Shown: positions 7,971-18,156, counted from the first letter of the stretch. The stretch is DNA of 64,000 nt from Hyphomicrobiales bacterium (GCA_016713235.1 JADJPN010000001.1:1-64000), one strand, 5' to 3'. Numbers and translations: made by a program. The notes: generated by a model from the sequence alone, not told the origin.

Positions 7971-8707
7971 TTAGACGCCGGTCGACGACACGCCAAGATA
8001 GGCTTCCATGACGCGCGGGTTGGCGGCGAGTTGCTTTGGGTCGCCGAATAAAGCGATGCGCCCATTCTCAAGTACATGCGCATGATCGCAGACTTCCGAG
8101 TCCCAGCCATGCCATCTGCTCGACAATCAGGATGGTGAGGCCCTGCTCTCTCAGTTTCCGAAAGGCGTCAAAGATTGAGCGGACCAGGATCGGTGCGAGA
8201 CCAAGCGACGGTTCATCCAGCAACAACATCTTCGGGCGACTCACGAGCGCGCGCGCGATAGCCACCATCTGTTGCTCGCCGCCACTCAGCAATCCCGCCG
8301 GTTGTTCCAGCCTCTCCTTCACGCGGGGAAAGAGCTCGAAGACTTCCTCCAACGCCAATCCGAACTCCTGACGATTACCGCTCCCCAGTAACCGATAGGC
8401 TCCGAGTTCCAGATTTTCCCGTACCGTATGTTCCGGAAAAAGTTGTCGGCCTTCCGGCACAAGCGCCAGACCGCTTGCCGCAATTTCATGCGCAGGAGTT
8501 TTCTGAATTTCCCGCCCGGCAAAGATTACGCGACCTTTGGAAGGACGGATCAGACCGGTCAGGCTGCGCAGTGTCGTGGTTTTTTCCGGCACCGTTGCTG
8601 CCAAGAATGGTAAACGACGTCTCCCTGTTCAACAGAAAAGAGATGCCTTTCACGACTTCCAGTTCGCCGTAGGCAACGTGCAGGTGTTCGACTTCAAGCA
8701 GCGGCAT
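7971..8707 (-). CDS. livF: Branched-chain-type ABC transporter ATP-binding protein LivF, two frame breaks
   Basis: Starts MPLLEVEHLHVAYGELEVVK and reaches the P-loop SNGAGK, where the frame slips near 8585. It resumes TTTLRSLTGLIRPSKG. Signature LSGGEQQM, Walker B MLLLDEPSLGLAP and the H-loop equivalent LIVEQM follow, the last typical of LivF. A second slip near 8100 leads to VCDHAHVLENGRIALFGDPK and YLGVSSTGV before the stop at 7971. Length is about 245 residues as expected. Its start overlaps the stop of the fused livM-livG gene by 14 bp. It energises the Liv-type importer on the cytoplasmic face. Confidence 0.85.
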
Positions 8708-10458
8708 GGGCTTGCCCTAGGTAAGCCGCAATGACGCGCTCATCACGGCGGATTTCCGCAGGCGAGCCCTCGGCGATGATCGCGCCATGGTCCAACACCG
8801 TAATGCGATCGGAAACGCCAAGCACCAGATCCATATGGTGCTCAACCAGCAGGGATGGTCATGCCCATCGACCGGAGCCGGAGGTTACTTTCGATAGCGC
8901 CCGAATTTCTTCCGCCACAAGCCCAGCGGCCGGTTCGTCGAGGAGAAGTATGCGTGGCTTCACCGCCAACGCGCGCGCGATCTCGACCAGCCGCCGATGT
9001 CCGTAGGCCAGCGAATTGGCCGTTAGATTTTCCAGATGAGCAATGTCGAGAAGTTTCAAGAGTGACCGTGCCTCTTTCAGCTGCATAGACGCTTCATCGC
9101 GCGCCTGCCGCGATCCGGCGATGGCGTCCCACAAACCGGCTTTCGCATGGCGAGTCATGCCGATCATCACATGTTCGATGACGGTCATCTCACCAAACAG
9201 CTTCAGCGTCTGGAAGGTCCGCACAACTCCTTTTGCGCAGCCGCATGCATGGATTCGATCTTTGCATTTTCCTCGTCGATACGAATGACCCCCCCGTCGG
9301 GACGATAGGCTCCAGACACAACATTGATCAGTGTGGTTTTGCCGGCACCGTTTGGTCCGATCAGCGCATGAATGGATCCGGGCGAAACACGGAAGCTGAC
9401 ATCGGAAAGCGCTAGCAGCCCGCCAAATCTCCGGATAATTCCTTCGACCGCCAAAGCTGCCCCCTTGATCGGCGGAAGCGCCACCGTTTCGTCCTTTGCA
9501 TGCACAGTCGCTGGCGCAGTTGACCGCTGTTCAGGCAGCAAGCCCATCACGCCCTTCGGAAGAAAATACAACGTCAGCAAAATTAGGCTCGCACAGACGA
9601 CGAGCCGATACTTGTCGAAATCGTGCAGCATCTCCGGCAGCAACATCAGTACCGCCGCGCCAATCACCGGGCCGAGCATGGTGCCCGCGCCGCCGAACAA
9701 AACAGCGAGCAGGAAAAAGACCGAGCTGAAAAACTGGAAATTGTCGGGGCTGATATAATTCTGCTGATGCGCGAACAAAGTCCCGCCAAAGCCCGCGAAG
9801 GCCGCGCTGATCACGAACACCACTACCTTCAGCTTGTAAACATCGACGCCGACGGAAGCGACCGCGATCTCGCTGTGTTTCACCGCGCGCACGCGCAAGC
9901 CGAACTGGGAATGGATCAGGCGGTATTGCAGCGCAAGCGCCGCGAGAAAGAAGAACAGCACCACGTAATAGAAGGAACGGGTATCTAGCAGCGCCACTCC
10001 AATGCGTGGCTTCGGGATTGAGGAGATTCCAAGATCGCCGCCTGTTACCGTAACCCATTCCTGTAGGATTTTCCAGACCACCCACCCAAAGGCGACGGTG
10101 ACCATGGCGAGATACGGTCCGCGTACGCGCAGCGCCGGGATCGCCAGCACGATGCCGAACAAAGCCGCGAAAACCGTTCCGATGATCACGCCGAGCCAGA
10201 TATGAAGTCCCGTCTGCGCGAAGAACGGGATCGTATTCAGAGACTTGCCCAAAATCGCGGTGGTGTAGGCGCCCATCGCCATGAACGCCGCATGGCCGAG
10301 CGAAAACTGCCCCGCATAACCACTCAGAATGTTCAGGCCGATGGCCACGATGCCGTAGATGAAAACGATGATCCCGAGATAGGCGTAATAGGTGCCGCCG
10401 GTGATGACCGGATCGCGATCAGCAACGCAATTGCCACTGCGCCGAACAACCATTGCAT
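8694..10458 (-). CDS. Fused permease/ATPase LivM-LivG of a branched-chain-type ABC transporter, frame broken
   Basis: One gene encodes a LivM-type permease (start MQWLFGAVAIALLIAI; then GLNILSGYAGQFSLGHAAFM, the conserved LivM/LivH motif) followed without a stop by a LivG-type ATPase (ALAVEGIIRRFGGLLALSDV, P-loop IGPNGAGKTT, NSLAYGHRRLVEIARAL signature, ILLLDEPAAGL). Frame slips occur near 10415, near 9232 (one G missing in a G run), and near 8868. The last section is ILLVEHHMDLVLGVSDRITV to the stop at 8694. LivM-LivG fusions are known in Bradyrhizobium relatives. It forms a channel with LivH and LivF. Confidence 0.85.
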
Positions 10459-10465
10459 CGGCCCG

Positions 10466-11340
10466 TCATGCGCGCTCCTCCTGCGCGCGCCCGAAGATCC
10501 CTCGGGCCGCAAGTAGAGTGCCAAGATCATGATGCTGAAACCGAGAATGCTCGCGGATCCCGGTGTAGAGATAACCCGACACAAGTCCTTCAAATGCTCC
10601 GTACAGGTCCGCAGATGAGAATCCCGCGCGGTGACGCGAGGCCCGCGATGATCGCGATGGCGAAGGCTTTCCAGGCCGAGCACAGTACCGAGCTGCGGCT
10701 CCGCCAGCGTCAGCGGCTCCACAAGAAAGCCGGCAATACCGGCCAGTGCCGCTGCTATGGCATAAGACAAGGCCTGAACGCGGCGCGTGTTGATCCCCAT
10801 CAGGCTGCTGACATCGCCGCTATAGGCGACGGCGCGGAGCGCCTTGCCGAGCAGAGTTTTCCGGTAGAAAAAGTCGAGGCCGATAAAAGTTGCGCAGGCT
10901 GCGGCGATGATCAGAAGCTGCTGCGGCAAGATCGATACCGAACCGATATAGACTGGTTCCCCACCGAAGAAAGGCGGCACGGGTGTCGGATTCCGCCCCC
11001 ACACAATCTCGGCGAAGTCGATCATCAGAAAGCCGACCGCCAGTGTGCTCAGCACCCACACGTCGCTGCCAGCACGCAGAAACGGATAAACCGAGAAGCG
11101 TTCGGCGACGATGCCGAGCAGGAACAGCGCCACCGTGACGATCGGCAACACCAGCAGCGGATTCAAACCGTACTGCACATGCAGCGAATAGGTGAGCATG
11201 CCGCCCAGCATCACCCACATGCCGAGGGCGAAGTTCAGCGCCTTTGTGGTCATGAAGGTAAGGCTATAGCCAACTGCGATCAGGCCGTAGATGGCGCCGG
11301 TCGCGATGCCGCTCAGGGCAATTTGGAAAAAGAAATACAT
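10466..11340 (-). CDS. livH: Branched-chain-type ABC transporter permease LivH, frame broken near the 3' end
   Basis: The start at 11340 gives MYFFFQIALSGIATGAIYGL, and VGYSLTFMTTKALNFALGMW, the LivH signature, follows. Several membrane helices are visible to LAGIAGFLVEPLTLAEP. After LGTVLGLE (about 10670) the frame slips twice and ends PEGIFGRAQEERA after allowing one missing base near 10503; the stop overlaps the livM start region. About 290 residues is normal. It is separated from the binding-protein gene by a stem-loop. Ligand not known; amide or amino-acid-like compounds are plausible given the amidase upstream. Confidence 0.85.
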
Positions 11341-11365
11341 TTCAACCCAGCCGGAACAAAGATAG

Positions 11366-11401
11366 AAAAAGCGGGCTCGTGCCTTTTGGCTCAAGCCCGC
11401 T
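11366..11401 (-). terminator. Stem-loop with U-run between livK and livH
   Basis: On the reverse strand AGCGGGCT (11401-11394), a 16-base loop, AGCCCGCT (11377-11370) and then a run of T form an intrinsic-terminator-like structure just after the binding-protein stop and 26 bp before the livH start. Such structures commonly let the binding protein be made in excess of the membrane components. Confidence 0.65.
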
Positions 11402-11412
11402 GTTGCCTGCGA

Positions 11413-12648
11413 TCACATCAGCTTCATGCTCGACTTGTCGAGGTACTTTTTAGTCGAGGCGTCGATTTCGACGTAGGGCCCTTGTCGTCATACTTGACTC
11501 GAGAAGTTTTCCGTTGGTCCAGCGGGTCATGATCATGTCCTCCTCGGTCACCGCGTTATGGCGGTCCTTGGTGAAGACAGAACGCTGGCGAAGTGCTTCA
11601 CGAGACCCTTGAACTCCGGAATGTTCTCGAGGCCGGCGCGGATTTGCGCGGGCTCGAAGCCGCTCTTCTCCATCGCTTCCTTGAACATGTAGATGGCGTC
11701 ATAAGCGCCGACGGCGAACGCGGCACTCATCTCCTCGTTGAAGCGCTTCTTGTATTCGTTGATGAACGCCGTGCGCTCAGCCGATTGAGGCCCATCGATG
11801 GTAACAGTCGTACTGCTCAGCACGCCCTCCGCCGATGTGCCTGCGGCTTTCCAGAATGCCGGGCCAGCGATACCCCAGGCCGACACATAAGGAATTTCGT
11901 TAGAGAGCTTTTCCTTCGTCTTCACGACGAACGTATTCTCGCGGACGAGGCCGTAATTCAGGATGCTTTCGGCGCCGGCGTTCTTCAGCTTGATGATCTG
12001 CGCCGTCATGTCGGTGTCGTTGTTGTCGAAGGTTTCATCACCGACCGGAGTCAGGCCGTGTTCTTTCAGGCGGCGGTTCAATTCACCACGACCCGTGACA
12101 CCCCAGCCACCTGTCCAGTTCAGAAGACCAATTTTCTTGTGGCCGAACTTTCACCATCGTGTCTACCATGAAGTTCGCCCGCCCGGTGCCGTACATGCCG
12201 ACCCGGAACAGATAGTTTTCGTTGCCTTTCTTCTGCGCTTCGTTCTCAGTGATTTCAGTTGCGTCGGTGGCAGGGCAGATCACCGGTACTTTCAGCGTGT
12301 CGTTCACGATCGGCGTCGGCAAGCATGGACGCGCTGTTTGACGCACCAACATCGCGACCACTTTCTCGCGTTCCACAAGTTCGCGATACTGTGCGACAGT
12401 CTTCACCGGGTTGTGCTCGTCATCGCGCGCGATCAGCACGAGCTTGCGACCCTTCACGCCGCCTTTGGCGTTGATTTCATCGATGGCAATTTCCGCACCG
12501 CGCTTGATTTCAGTGCCGACAAGGATGCTGGGCCGGTCAATGCGGCGGCCACGCCGATTTTACCTCTTGCATGAGCGCCGGTTGTTGCGCTCAGCGATGC
12601 CGCCGCCATGGCGGCAACAAGCCGATTAAAGAATGCACTGCGGCTCAT
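11413..12648 (-). CDS. Branched-chain-type ABC substrate-binding protein, several frame breaks
   Basis: The start at 12648, with acggaggt as ribosome site, gives MSRSAFFNRLVAAMAAASLS with a signal peptide ending near AHA, then KIGVAAALTGPASL. After slips it continues GVKGRKLVLIARDDEHNPVK, VAQYRELVEREKVVAMLV, NYLFRVGMYGTGRANFMVDT, NAGAESILNYGLVRENTFVV and AFAVGAYDAIYMFKEAMEKS. The C-terminus reads EEDMIMTRWTNGKLLE and SSMKLM. This is a full-length (about 410 residues) Peripla_BP_6 protein that would bind the transported solute in the periplasm. Breaks lie near 12535, 12330, 12150, 12082, 11585 and 11500. It follows the amidase gene by 25 bp. Confidence 0.85.
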
Positions 12649-12673
12649 CTTTACCTCCGTGAAGTTGAGAAAT

Positions 12674-14162
12674 TCAACGTCCTTCTTTTGCCTCCGCCGA
12701 TTGGAACGGGGGGTTTCTTGTCCGCCACGGCCGCGCGACCTCGAAAGCCGCCGCCGCACACAGAATGTCCGTCTCCGCGAGCGCCCTTCCACGATGTGCA
12801 GGCCCACCGGCAGACCTTTCTGCGTGAAGCCGCACGGCACGGACGCCGCGGGCAATCCGCACAGGTTAACTGGGTAGGTGTAGGCGACCCAGGAGACGAT
12901 ATTCGCGCCGTCGAGTTCGGGTGGAACGTCGAGGCCAAGTTCAAAGGCCGCCACCGGGTGGTCGGCGTCATGAAGATCGAATTTTCAAAAAACTGCCGGA
13001 CCTTCTCGCGGAAATCGTAACGCGCGAAGACGCGGCCATAATATTCCTCGATGCGCTGATCGAGCGCCTTCTCGAGCACATTCGCAACGGGCGGATCGAT
13101 GATTTCGCGCTTTTCCCGCAGCGTCTTTTGCAAGCGGGTGCCGACACCGGCATAAAACTCCGCCATCCACAGGTCGATGGGATCGTCGAACACGTGCTCG
13201 ACCAACTCGATCGAACATCCAAGCTGCTCGAACACACGTGCGCCCGCCTCCGCGAGCGTAGCCACTTCGCTGTCAGGCTTTGCGTAGCCGAGCGTTGGGC
13301 TCCACGCGATACGCAGGCCTTTGGGCGAGCGGTCGCAAGCGGCAAGATAATCCGGTACTTCGGCCGAAACGCTTGCGGAATCGCGCGCGTCGAAGCCGGA
13401 AATGGCCGTCAGAAGCAACGCAGCGTCACGCACCGTGCGCGCCATCGGACCAACATGCGCGAGCGTTGGTGTTGCCGCCGTCAGGAAAACCGGCACGCGG
13501 CCAAACTGCGCCTTGATTCCGAACAGTCCGCAGAGCGATGCAGGAATCCGGATGGAGCCGCCGCCGTCCGTACCCAATGCAAAAGGCGTGATACCTGCCG
13601 CGACGCTCGCCCCTGCACCCGCCGAAGAACCACCCGTGGTCCGCGTCAAATCCCAAGGATTGCGCGTTTCACCTGTCAGCGGACTGTCGCTCGATCCCTT
13701 GCAGCCAAATTCCGTAGTGGTTGTCTTGCCGACGATGACCGCGCCATGCGCCTTCACGCGCTCCGACGCGGGCGAATCCACCGGTGCTATGAAATCAGCC
13801 TGCGTGCGCGAACCTGATGTGAAGCGGACACCCTTTACCGCCGTGAGATCCTTGATCGAAAGCGGCAGGCCGGTGAGCAGCCCCTTGTCTTCACCTTTCA
13901 TAATGGCTTGTTCGGCCTTGCGCGCGGATTCGAGCGCAAGCTCGAGCGTGACCGTCCCAAACGCGTTGAGCGTGTCCTGCGTATCTTCGATGAAGCTCAG
14001 CGTGCTTTTTGCGACTTCGACCGGCGACACCTGCTTGCTGCGGAGCAGACGCAGCATTTGAGTCGCCGTCATGTAGGCATAATCATCCCGCCGATCCCAT
14101 TGCGAAACCACACCCGTCTTGGGGGCGAGAGCTTTCGCAGTTTTGGAAACGGAAGATGTCAT
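12674..14162 (-). CDS. Amidase signature-family amidohydrolase, frame broken near the 3' end
   Basis: About 495 residues. The amidase-signature triad is visible: Lys in LPLSIKDLTAVKG (near residue 98), the cis-Ser in RTTGGSSAGAGASVAAG and the nucleophile Ser in the same glycine-rich loop, followed by TDGGGSIRIPASLCGLFGIK. The frame slips near 12975; the next frame supplies VAAFELGLDVPPELDGANIV and AYTYPVNLCGLPAASVPCGF, the usual end. A further slip near 12780 leads to LAETDILCAAAAFEVARPW and a stop at 12674. It hydrolyses a carboxamide or carbamoyl compound in the cytoplasm. It starts 3 bp after the cyclase gene, so the two probably act in sequence. Confidence 0.85.
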
Positions 14163-14165
14163 GGC

Positions 14166-14862
14166 CTACTCGAGGATCGCGATGGCGCGCACGGGCGAAA
14201 CCGCTTCCCTTGCAGATGTTCAGCGGCAATCCGTAGAACTGGAACTCGCCTTTGCCGATGAGCGGCTCCATGTTGCAGAGCCATTCGTAATGCGTGATGC
14301 CGCGGTCGCGGCAAACGCGGTGGTTCGGAAACAGATTGTGGTTGGGGCGATCGGTTGAAGGCCCCTCCACCCCATGCACGCGCGAGCGGTCCGCGAGCCA
14401 GTGCGTTGCATCGGCGGTAATCCCGGGATTGGACCAGACAACTTTGTCGTTCGGATAGTGTCGCTTGTGCAGGCCACTACATATCAAAACGATATGACCG
14501 TCGATCTTCACGCCGGCCTTCTTCTCCGCGGCCTCGAAATCCTTCACGTCCGTATCACCGAGATCGGGGATGTGACGCATGTCGAGGCAAACAGCCTTGC
14601 CCATGAACATATCGAGTGGCATTTCGTCGATGGTCGCGCCGCCGCGCTTCGTATGACAGAAGGAGTCCACGTGGGTGCCCACGTGATCCGTCATCGCAAT
14701 GAAAGTCGTGCAGCCGCCGAGCGGATCCTCGGGCGTGCCGTTGCCCCAGCTTTCCATCTGGTCATGGGTGAAATGGGGAAGGATGACCGGGCGCGGGAAA
14801 AATTTGTGCGCCGGCATGTTATTGGTCAGTGGGACTGTCAGATCGACGATCACGCGCGCCAT
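14166..14862 (-). CDS. Cyclase-family metal-dependent hydrolase (kynurenine formamidase-like)
   Basis: About 230 residues. The metal-binding motif DHVGTHVDSFCH lies near residue 60, preceded by the N-terminal VIVDLTVPLTNNMPAHK pattern of the cyclase / arylformamidase family. VDGHIVLICSGL and GVEGPSTDRPNHNLFP are also characteristic. The last codons need one slip near 14213, after which PVRAIAILE and a stop follow. Relatives hydrolyse N-formylkynurenine, isatin or cyclic amides. With the amidase directly downstream and a Liv importer beyond, a role in ring opening and deamidation of an imported N-heterocycle or amide is a reasonable inference. ATG at 14862 preferred over the GTG at 14871. Confidence 0.85.
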
Positions 14863-15047
14863 GAGTTGCACCGGGGTCTGTTTGCTTCCGTTTCAATGCA
14901 CGGAGCGATAAGTCGCAGCGACGCGTCTCTAATCGTTTGCGGAAGCGGCTTTCGGGGGCGTGTGCCGTTCGCTCCGCTATTTCATCTTCGGTTCGCCGCT
15001 CGCTTCGCTCCGTAATCACTAAAAGTTGCCAGAGGGGGCGCGAAAAA

Positions 15048-15064
15048 ACCAATATTGATTTGGT
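15048..15064. promoter_or_regulatory. Candidate LysR operator upstream of the cyclase operon
   Basis: ACCAA (15048-15052), 7 bp, TTGGT (15060-15064) is a short perfect inverted repeat in the 307-bp gap between the cyclase gene and the divergent LysR gene. The remainder of the gap (14863-15169) holds no gene that I can support. The repeat is short, so chance is possible. Confidence 0.35.
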
Positions 15065-15169
15065 CGCGGATTCATGCCGGAATTGTTATGGATTTTGCGA
15101 CTTTGCCTAAGGAACTAGCGTTTTGCTCACCGAACACAAGATCGAACCCGGTGTTGGAGTAGCGTGGCG

Positions 15170-16096
15170 ATGAAATTGCGTCAGTTGCAGTATTTTTGAA
15201 GTAGGCGAACTCGAAAGCGTCACCAAGGCCGCCGAGCGCCTTAACATTGCGCAGCCTGCAATCAGCCGTCAGCTCCGGTCGCTGGAACAGGACATTGGAG
15301 TTCGCCTCTTCAACCGCGAAGGCCGCGGAATTGTTCTGACGAATGCCGGGTTGGTGTTCCGGGACCGGGTGCGCACGGTGTTGCGTGAGCTGGACCTCGC
15401 GCAGATCGAAAGGAAGGCACTTTCGCGGTCGCCGGGTGGACGCATCGATGTGGGCCTCCTTATTCCATCAGCCAGGCGTTGACCCGCGCGCTCGTGGACC
15501 GCATGCACGACGAAGTGCCTGGCGTCGCCATGCGCGTCATCGACGGATGGAGCGGCTTCATCATTGAATGGCTGGTGCGTGGACGTCTCGATCTCGGCGT
15601 GATTTACGACCACACCCTGAAAAGCAACGTCTTGCGGATCGAGCCTTTGGCCGAAGAGGAACATTATTTGGTCTGCGCCCGCAAAGATCCGCTTGCCAGG
15701 CGCGAAGAGATTACGCTCGCGGAAGTCTCGCGCCTTCCCCTCGTGCTTCCGAGCCGAGAGCACGGGCTGCGAGTCGCCGTTGAGAAATTTATGTCGAAGA
15801 TCGGTTGTGCACCCACCATACAGACCGAACTGGAGTCCATTGTCGGGCTCAAGCAGATGACCCAGCAGGGGAAGGTCTACACGATCCTGCCGCGTGGCGA
15901 GATCGAGGCCGAACTCGCCGCCAGCCTCGTCAGCCGCGTCCGCATTATTGAGCCGACAATTTATCGTAAGCTCTTCATTGCGCGATCAAATCAGCGGCCG
16001 GCCACAGCACCGATGAAAGCCGTTTTGAACGTAGTCAAAGAAGAGACGGAAAAGCTCATCAAGGCGGGAGCGTGGGCCTCAAAATATCTGGGCTAA
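15170..16096 (+). CDS. LysR-family transcriptional regulator, frame broken twice
   Basis: The ATG at 15170 gives MKLRQLQYF followed at once by a stop, because one base is missing near 15198. The next frame reads EVGELESVTKAAERLNIAQP, AISRQLRSLEQDIGVRLFNR, the helix-turn-helix of LysR proteins. A second slip near 15477 leads to LTRALVDRMHDEVPGVAMRV and onward to ASKYLG. Total about 308 residues. It is divergent from the cyclase-amidase-Liv operon and lies inside the same repeat-bounded segment, so it is the likely regulator of that operon. Confidence 0.85.
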
Positions 16097-16116
16097 AGGT
16101 GATTTCGATTTTTGCC

Positions 16117-16191
16117 TGACCTGACCTGGCTTTTTTGGACCGAGCGTTGTGAGAGACTGTCTCGGGAAAGTAGCTTTGGAGACCGAAGAAG
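16117..16191. repeat. Right copy of the 73-bp direct repeat at 7792-7864
   Basis: Near-identical to 7792-7864 in the same orientation; the copies differ by a few bases and a 2-base length change in a T run. This copy abuts the inverted IS3 end directly, while the left copy is 34 bp from its IS end. Confidence 0.8.
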
Positions 16192-16254
16192 TGGCCTGAC
16201 CCTGGTTCCGAAGACACGAAGTTTAGGTGTTTAATGGAGCTGCAGGTGGATCAT
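16192..16254 (+). mobile_element. Isolated left end of the IS3-family element, inverted copy of 7697-7757
   Basis: tggcctgaccctggttccga and the following aagacacgaagtttaggtgt match the reverse complement of the IS end at 7697-7757 almost base for base, stopping at the point where OrfA would begin. Transposase sequence is replaced by the serine recombinase reading frame, so the IS has removed that gene's start. Confidence 0.8.
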
Positions 16255-17788
16255 CCCGCAAGTCGACCGACCACAATCCGGAGCTTGAGTTCAATTCACT
16301 CGATGCCCAGCGGGAAGCTTGTGAGGCTCATATCTTGTGAGGCTTATATAGAGAGCCAGGCCCATGAGGGCTGGCGCCTCATCCCCATGAAATACGATGA
16401 CGGAGGGCATTTCCGGTGCGAACTTGGAGCGCCCTGCGCTCCCAAAGCTCATGGATGACGTCCGTGCCGGCAAGATCGATATCATCGTGGTCTACAAGAT
16501 CGACCGGCTAACCAGGTCCCTCACCGACTTTGCAAAGCTGGTCGAGGTCTTTGACACTCAATCCGTATCGTTCGTCTCAATTACCCAGTCCTTCAATACG
16601 ACCACCAGCATGGGGCGGCTTACGCTGAATGTGCTTCTGTCCTTCGCTCAGTTTGAGCGCGAGGTCATTGGCGAGCGCGTTCGGGACAAGATTGCGGCAT
16701 CAAAGAAGAAAGAAAGGCATCTGGGTCGGCGGACCAGTGCCGGTCAGATACCGGTCAAAGGACAAGAAGCTCTTAGTCATTCCAGAAGAAGCCAAGACGG
16801 TTCGCATGATTTTTGAGCGGTATCTGGCGCTCAAATCCATTAGTGCCCTACAGATCGAGCTGGACCAGAAGAACATCCGGACCCGGAAGCAGAAGCTCTC
16901 GAACGGACGCACCCGTGGTGGTTGCCGCTATGGCAAAGGCACGCTCTATCACTTACTCAAGAACCGCTTCTATACCGGAGAAGTCACCTACAAGGGCTCC
17001 ATCAACAAAGGCGAACACAAACCCATCGTTGATCGAACCACCTTCGAAGCCGTTCAGAAGCTGCTTTCGGATAACGCCGTCGAGCGCAATGCGAGCCGTC
17101 AAAGCTCCAACGCCCTCCTCGCCGGCCTGCTCTTCGACGACCCGGCAACCGGATGACGCCAAGCTACTCTAACAAGAATGGCGTTCGCTATCGCTACTAC
17201 ATCTCCCACGCGCTGCTGCAATCGCGCAAAGCGGAAGCTGGATCGGTAAATCGAGTGCCGACGGCAGAGATTGAGGAAGCGGTCGTTGCGGCGCTTCGGC
17301 AGAACGAGGTTCTTTCCAAAGACGAAACCGCTCTTGAGCCTAGGCCGCTCCAGGAGACCGTCGAGAAAATCACGCTTCAAGAGAACGAACTGGGGATCGA
17401 GCTGGTCGATAAGTCGCTTGGAAAGAGGGGCATGCTCTCGGTGCAATGGAATAAGAAATCACCAGCGGCTCCCAAAGGCGTGTTTCATACGCCTGCAACG
17501 AGCACAAAACGATTATCGCCGGAAACTTGTGACACCTTGCTCAGCGCAACTGCACGTGCACGCAAGTGGGTCGCGGATATCGAGTCAGGAGCCGTAAGTA
17601 CCATCTCAGAAATCGCTAAGCGAGAAGGCAACGTCGAACGGCACATTCGTCTCCTCATGCCTCTCGCATTCGCGTCACCGGCATTGATCCGTTCGCTGAT
17701 CGACGGAAACGCTCCTAACGATCCGACCGTCACGGGGCTTGCCAAGCAAATGCCGTTTACGTGGAACGCCACCCCCATTACTCGTTAG
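16255..17788 (+). pseudogene. Large serine recombinase, 5' end lost and frame broken
   Basis: The first recognisable residues are RKSTDHNPELEFNSLDAQRE; the Ser of RKS (codon at 16263) matches the catalytic serine, but the start codon and first strand are gone at the IS junction. A 16-bp tandem duplication (16318-16349) breaks the frame. The resolvase domain continues (GISGANLERPALPKLMDDVR, YKIDRLTRSLTDFAKLVEVF, TLNVLLSFAQFEREVIGERV), then the recombinase domain (SISALQIELDQKNIRTRKQK, GTLYHLLKNRFYTGEVTYKG) and a C-terminal part starting PSYSNKNGVRYRYYIS. Further slips lie near 16407, 16720 and 17150. A last in-frame tail (AEFPNKTSRPAIEQFIAENL) may extend it to 17885. No intact integrase remains. 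Confidence 0.85.
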
Positions 17789-17938
17789 CCTTGCAGAGTT
17801 TCCCAATAAGACGTCGCGACCTGCAATCGAACAATTCATCGCGGAAAATTTGCGCACGATTTCTCATCAAAAAATCGGCGCATAAACATCGCTGAAAAAT
17901 ATCCGTTTCGAGCCGCATGTCACGAAACGAACGGACGG

Positions 17939-18156
17939 CATGCCGGGGCACATGAGATTCGAACCGGTCTCACCCCGCGCTGAGTCTGAGAAAAACGGAT
18001 ATTTGAAAATGCCGAGCTGAGACTTTGGCTCGGAAACGGCCCACAGGTCTGCGGAGACGGAAGAGCAGAGACCGCACACACTCGCAAAAGCCCCGCAAAT
18101 GGGGGCTCATTCGCGAGAAAACGGCAGACGTTAAACCTGCCGACACTGGCTGGTTG
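17939..18156. repeat. Right copy of the tRNA-Gln 3'-flank direct repeat
   Basis: Matches 5947-6160 in direct orientation. This copy keeps the tRNA terminator and continues into tRNA-Gln; shared sequence ends a few bases inside the tRNA 3' end (tggttg). The serine recombinase pseudogene lies just to its left. Confidence 0.8.
18086..18107 (-). terminator. Intrinsic terminator downstream of tRNA-Gln
   Basis: On the reverse strand AGCCCC, a 7-base loop, GGGGCT and TTTT form a short strong stem-loop with U-run, about 45 bp after the tRNA-Gln 3' end. The equivalent stem in the left repeat copy (near 6090-6112) carries mismatches. Confidence 0.7.

Noticed and set aside
16234..16458. Short frame starting at an ATG inside the IS end as the true recombinase start
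   Set aside because: The first residues come from the IS end and the frame is interrupted; recombinase homology starts at RKSTD in a different frame.
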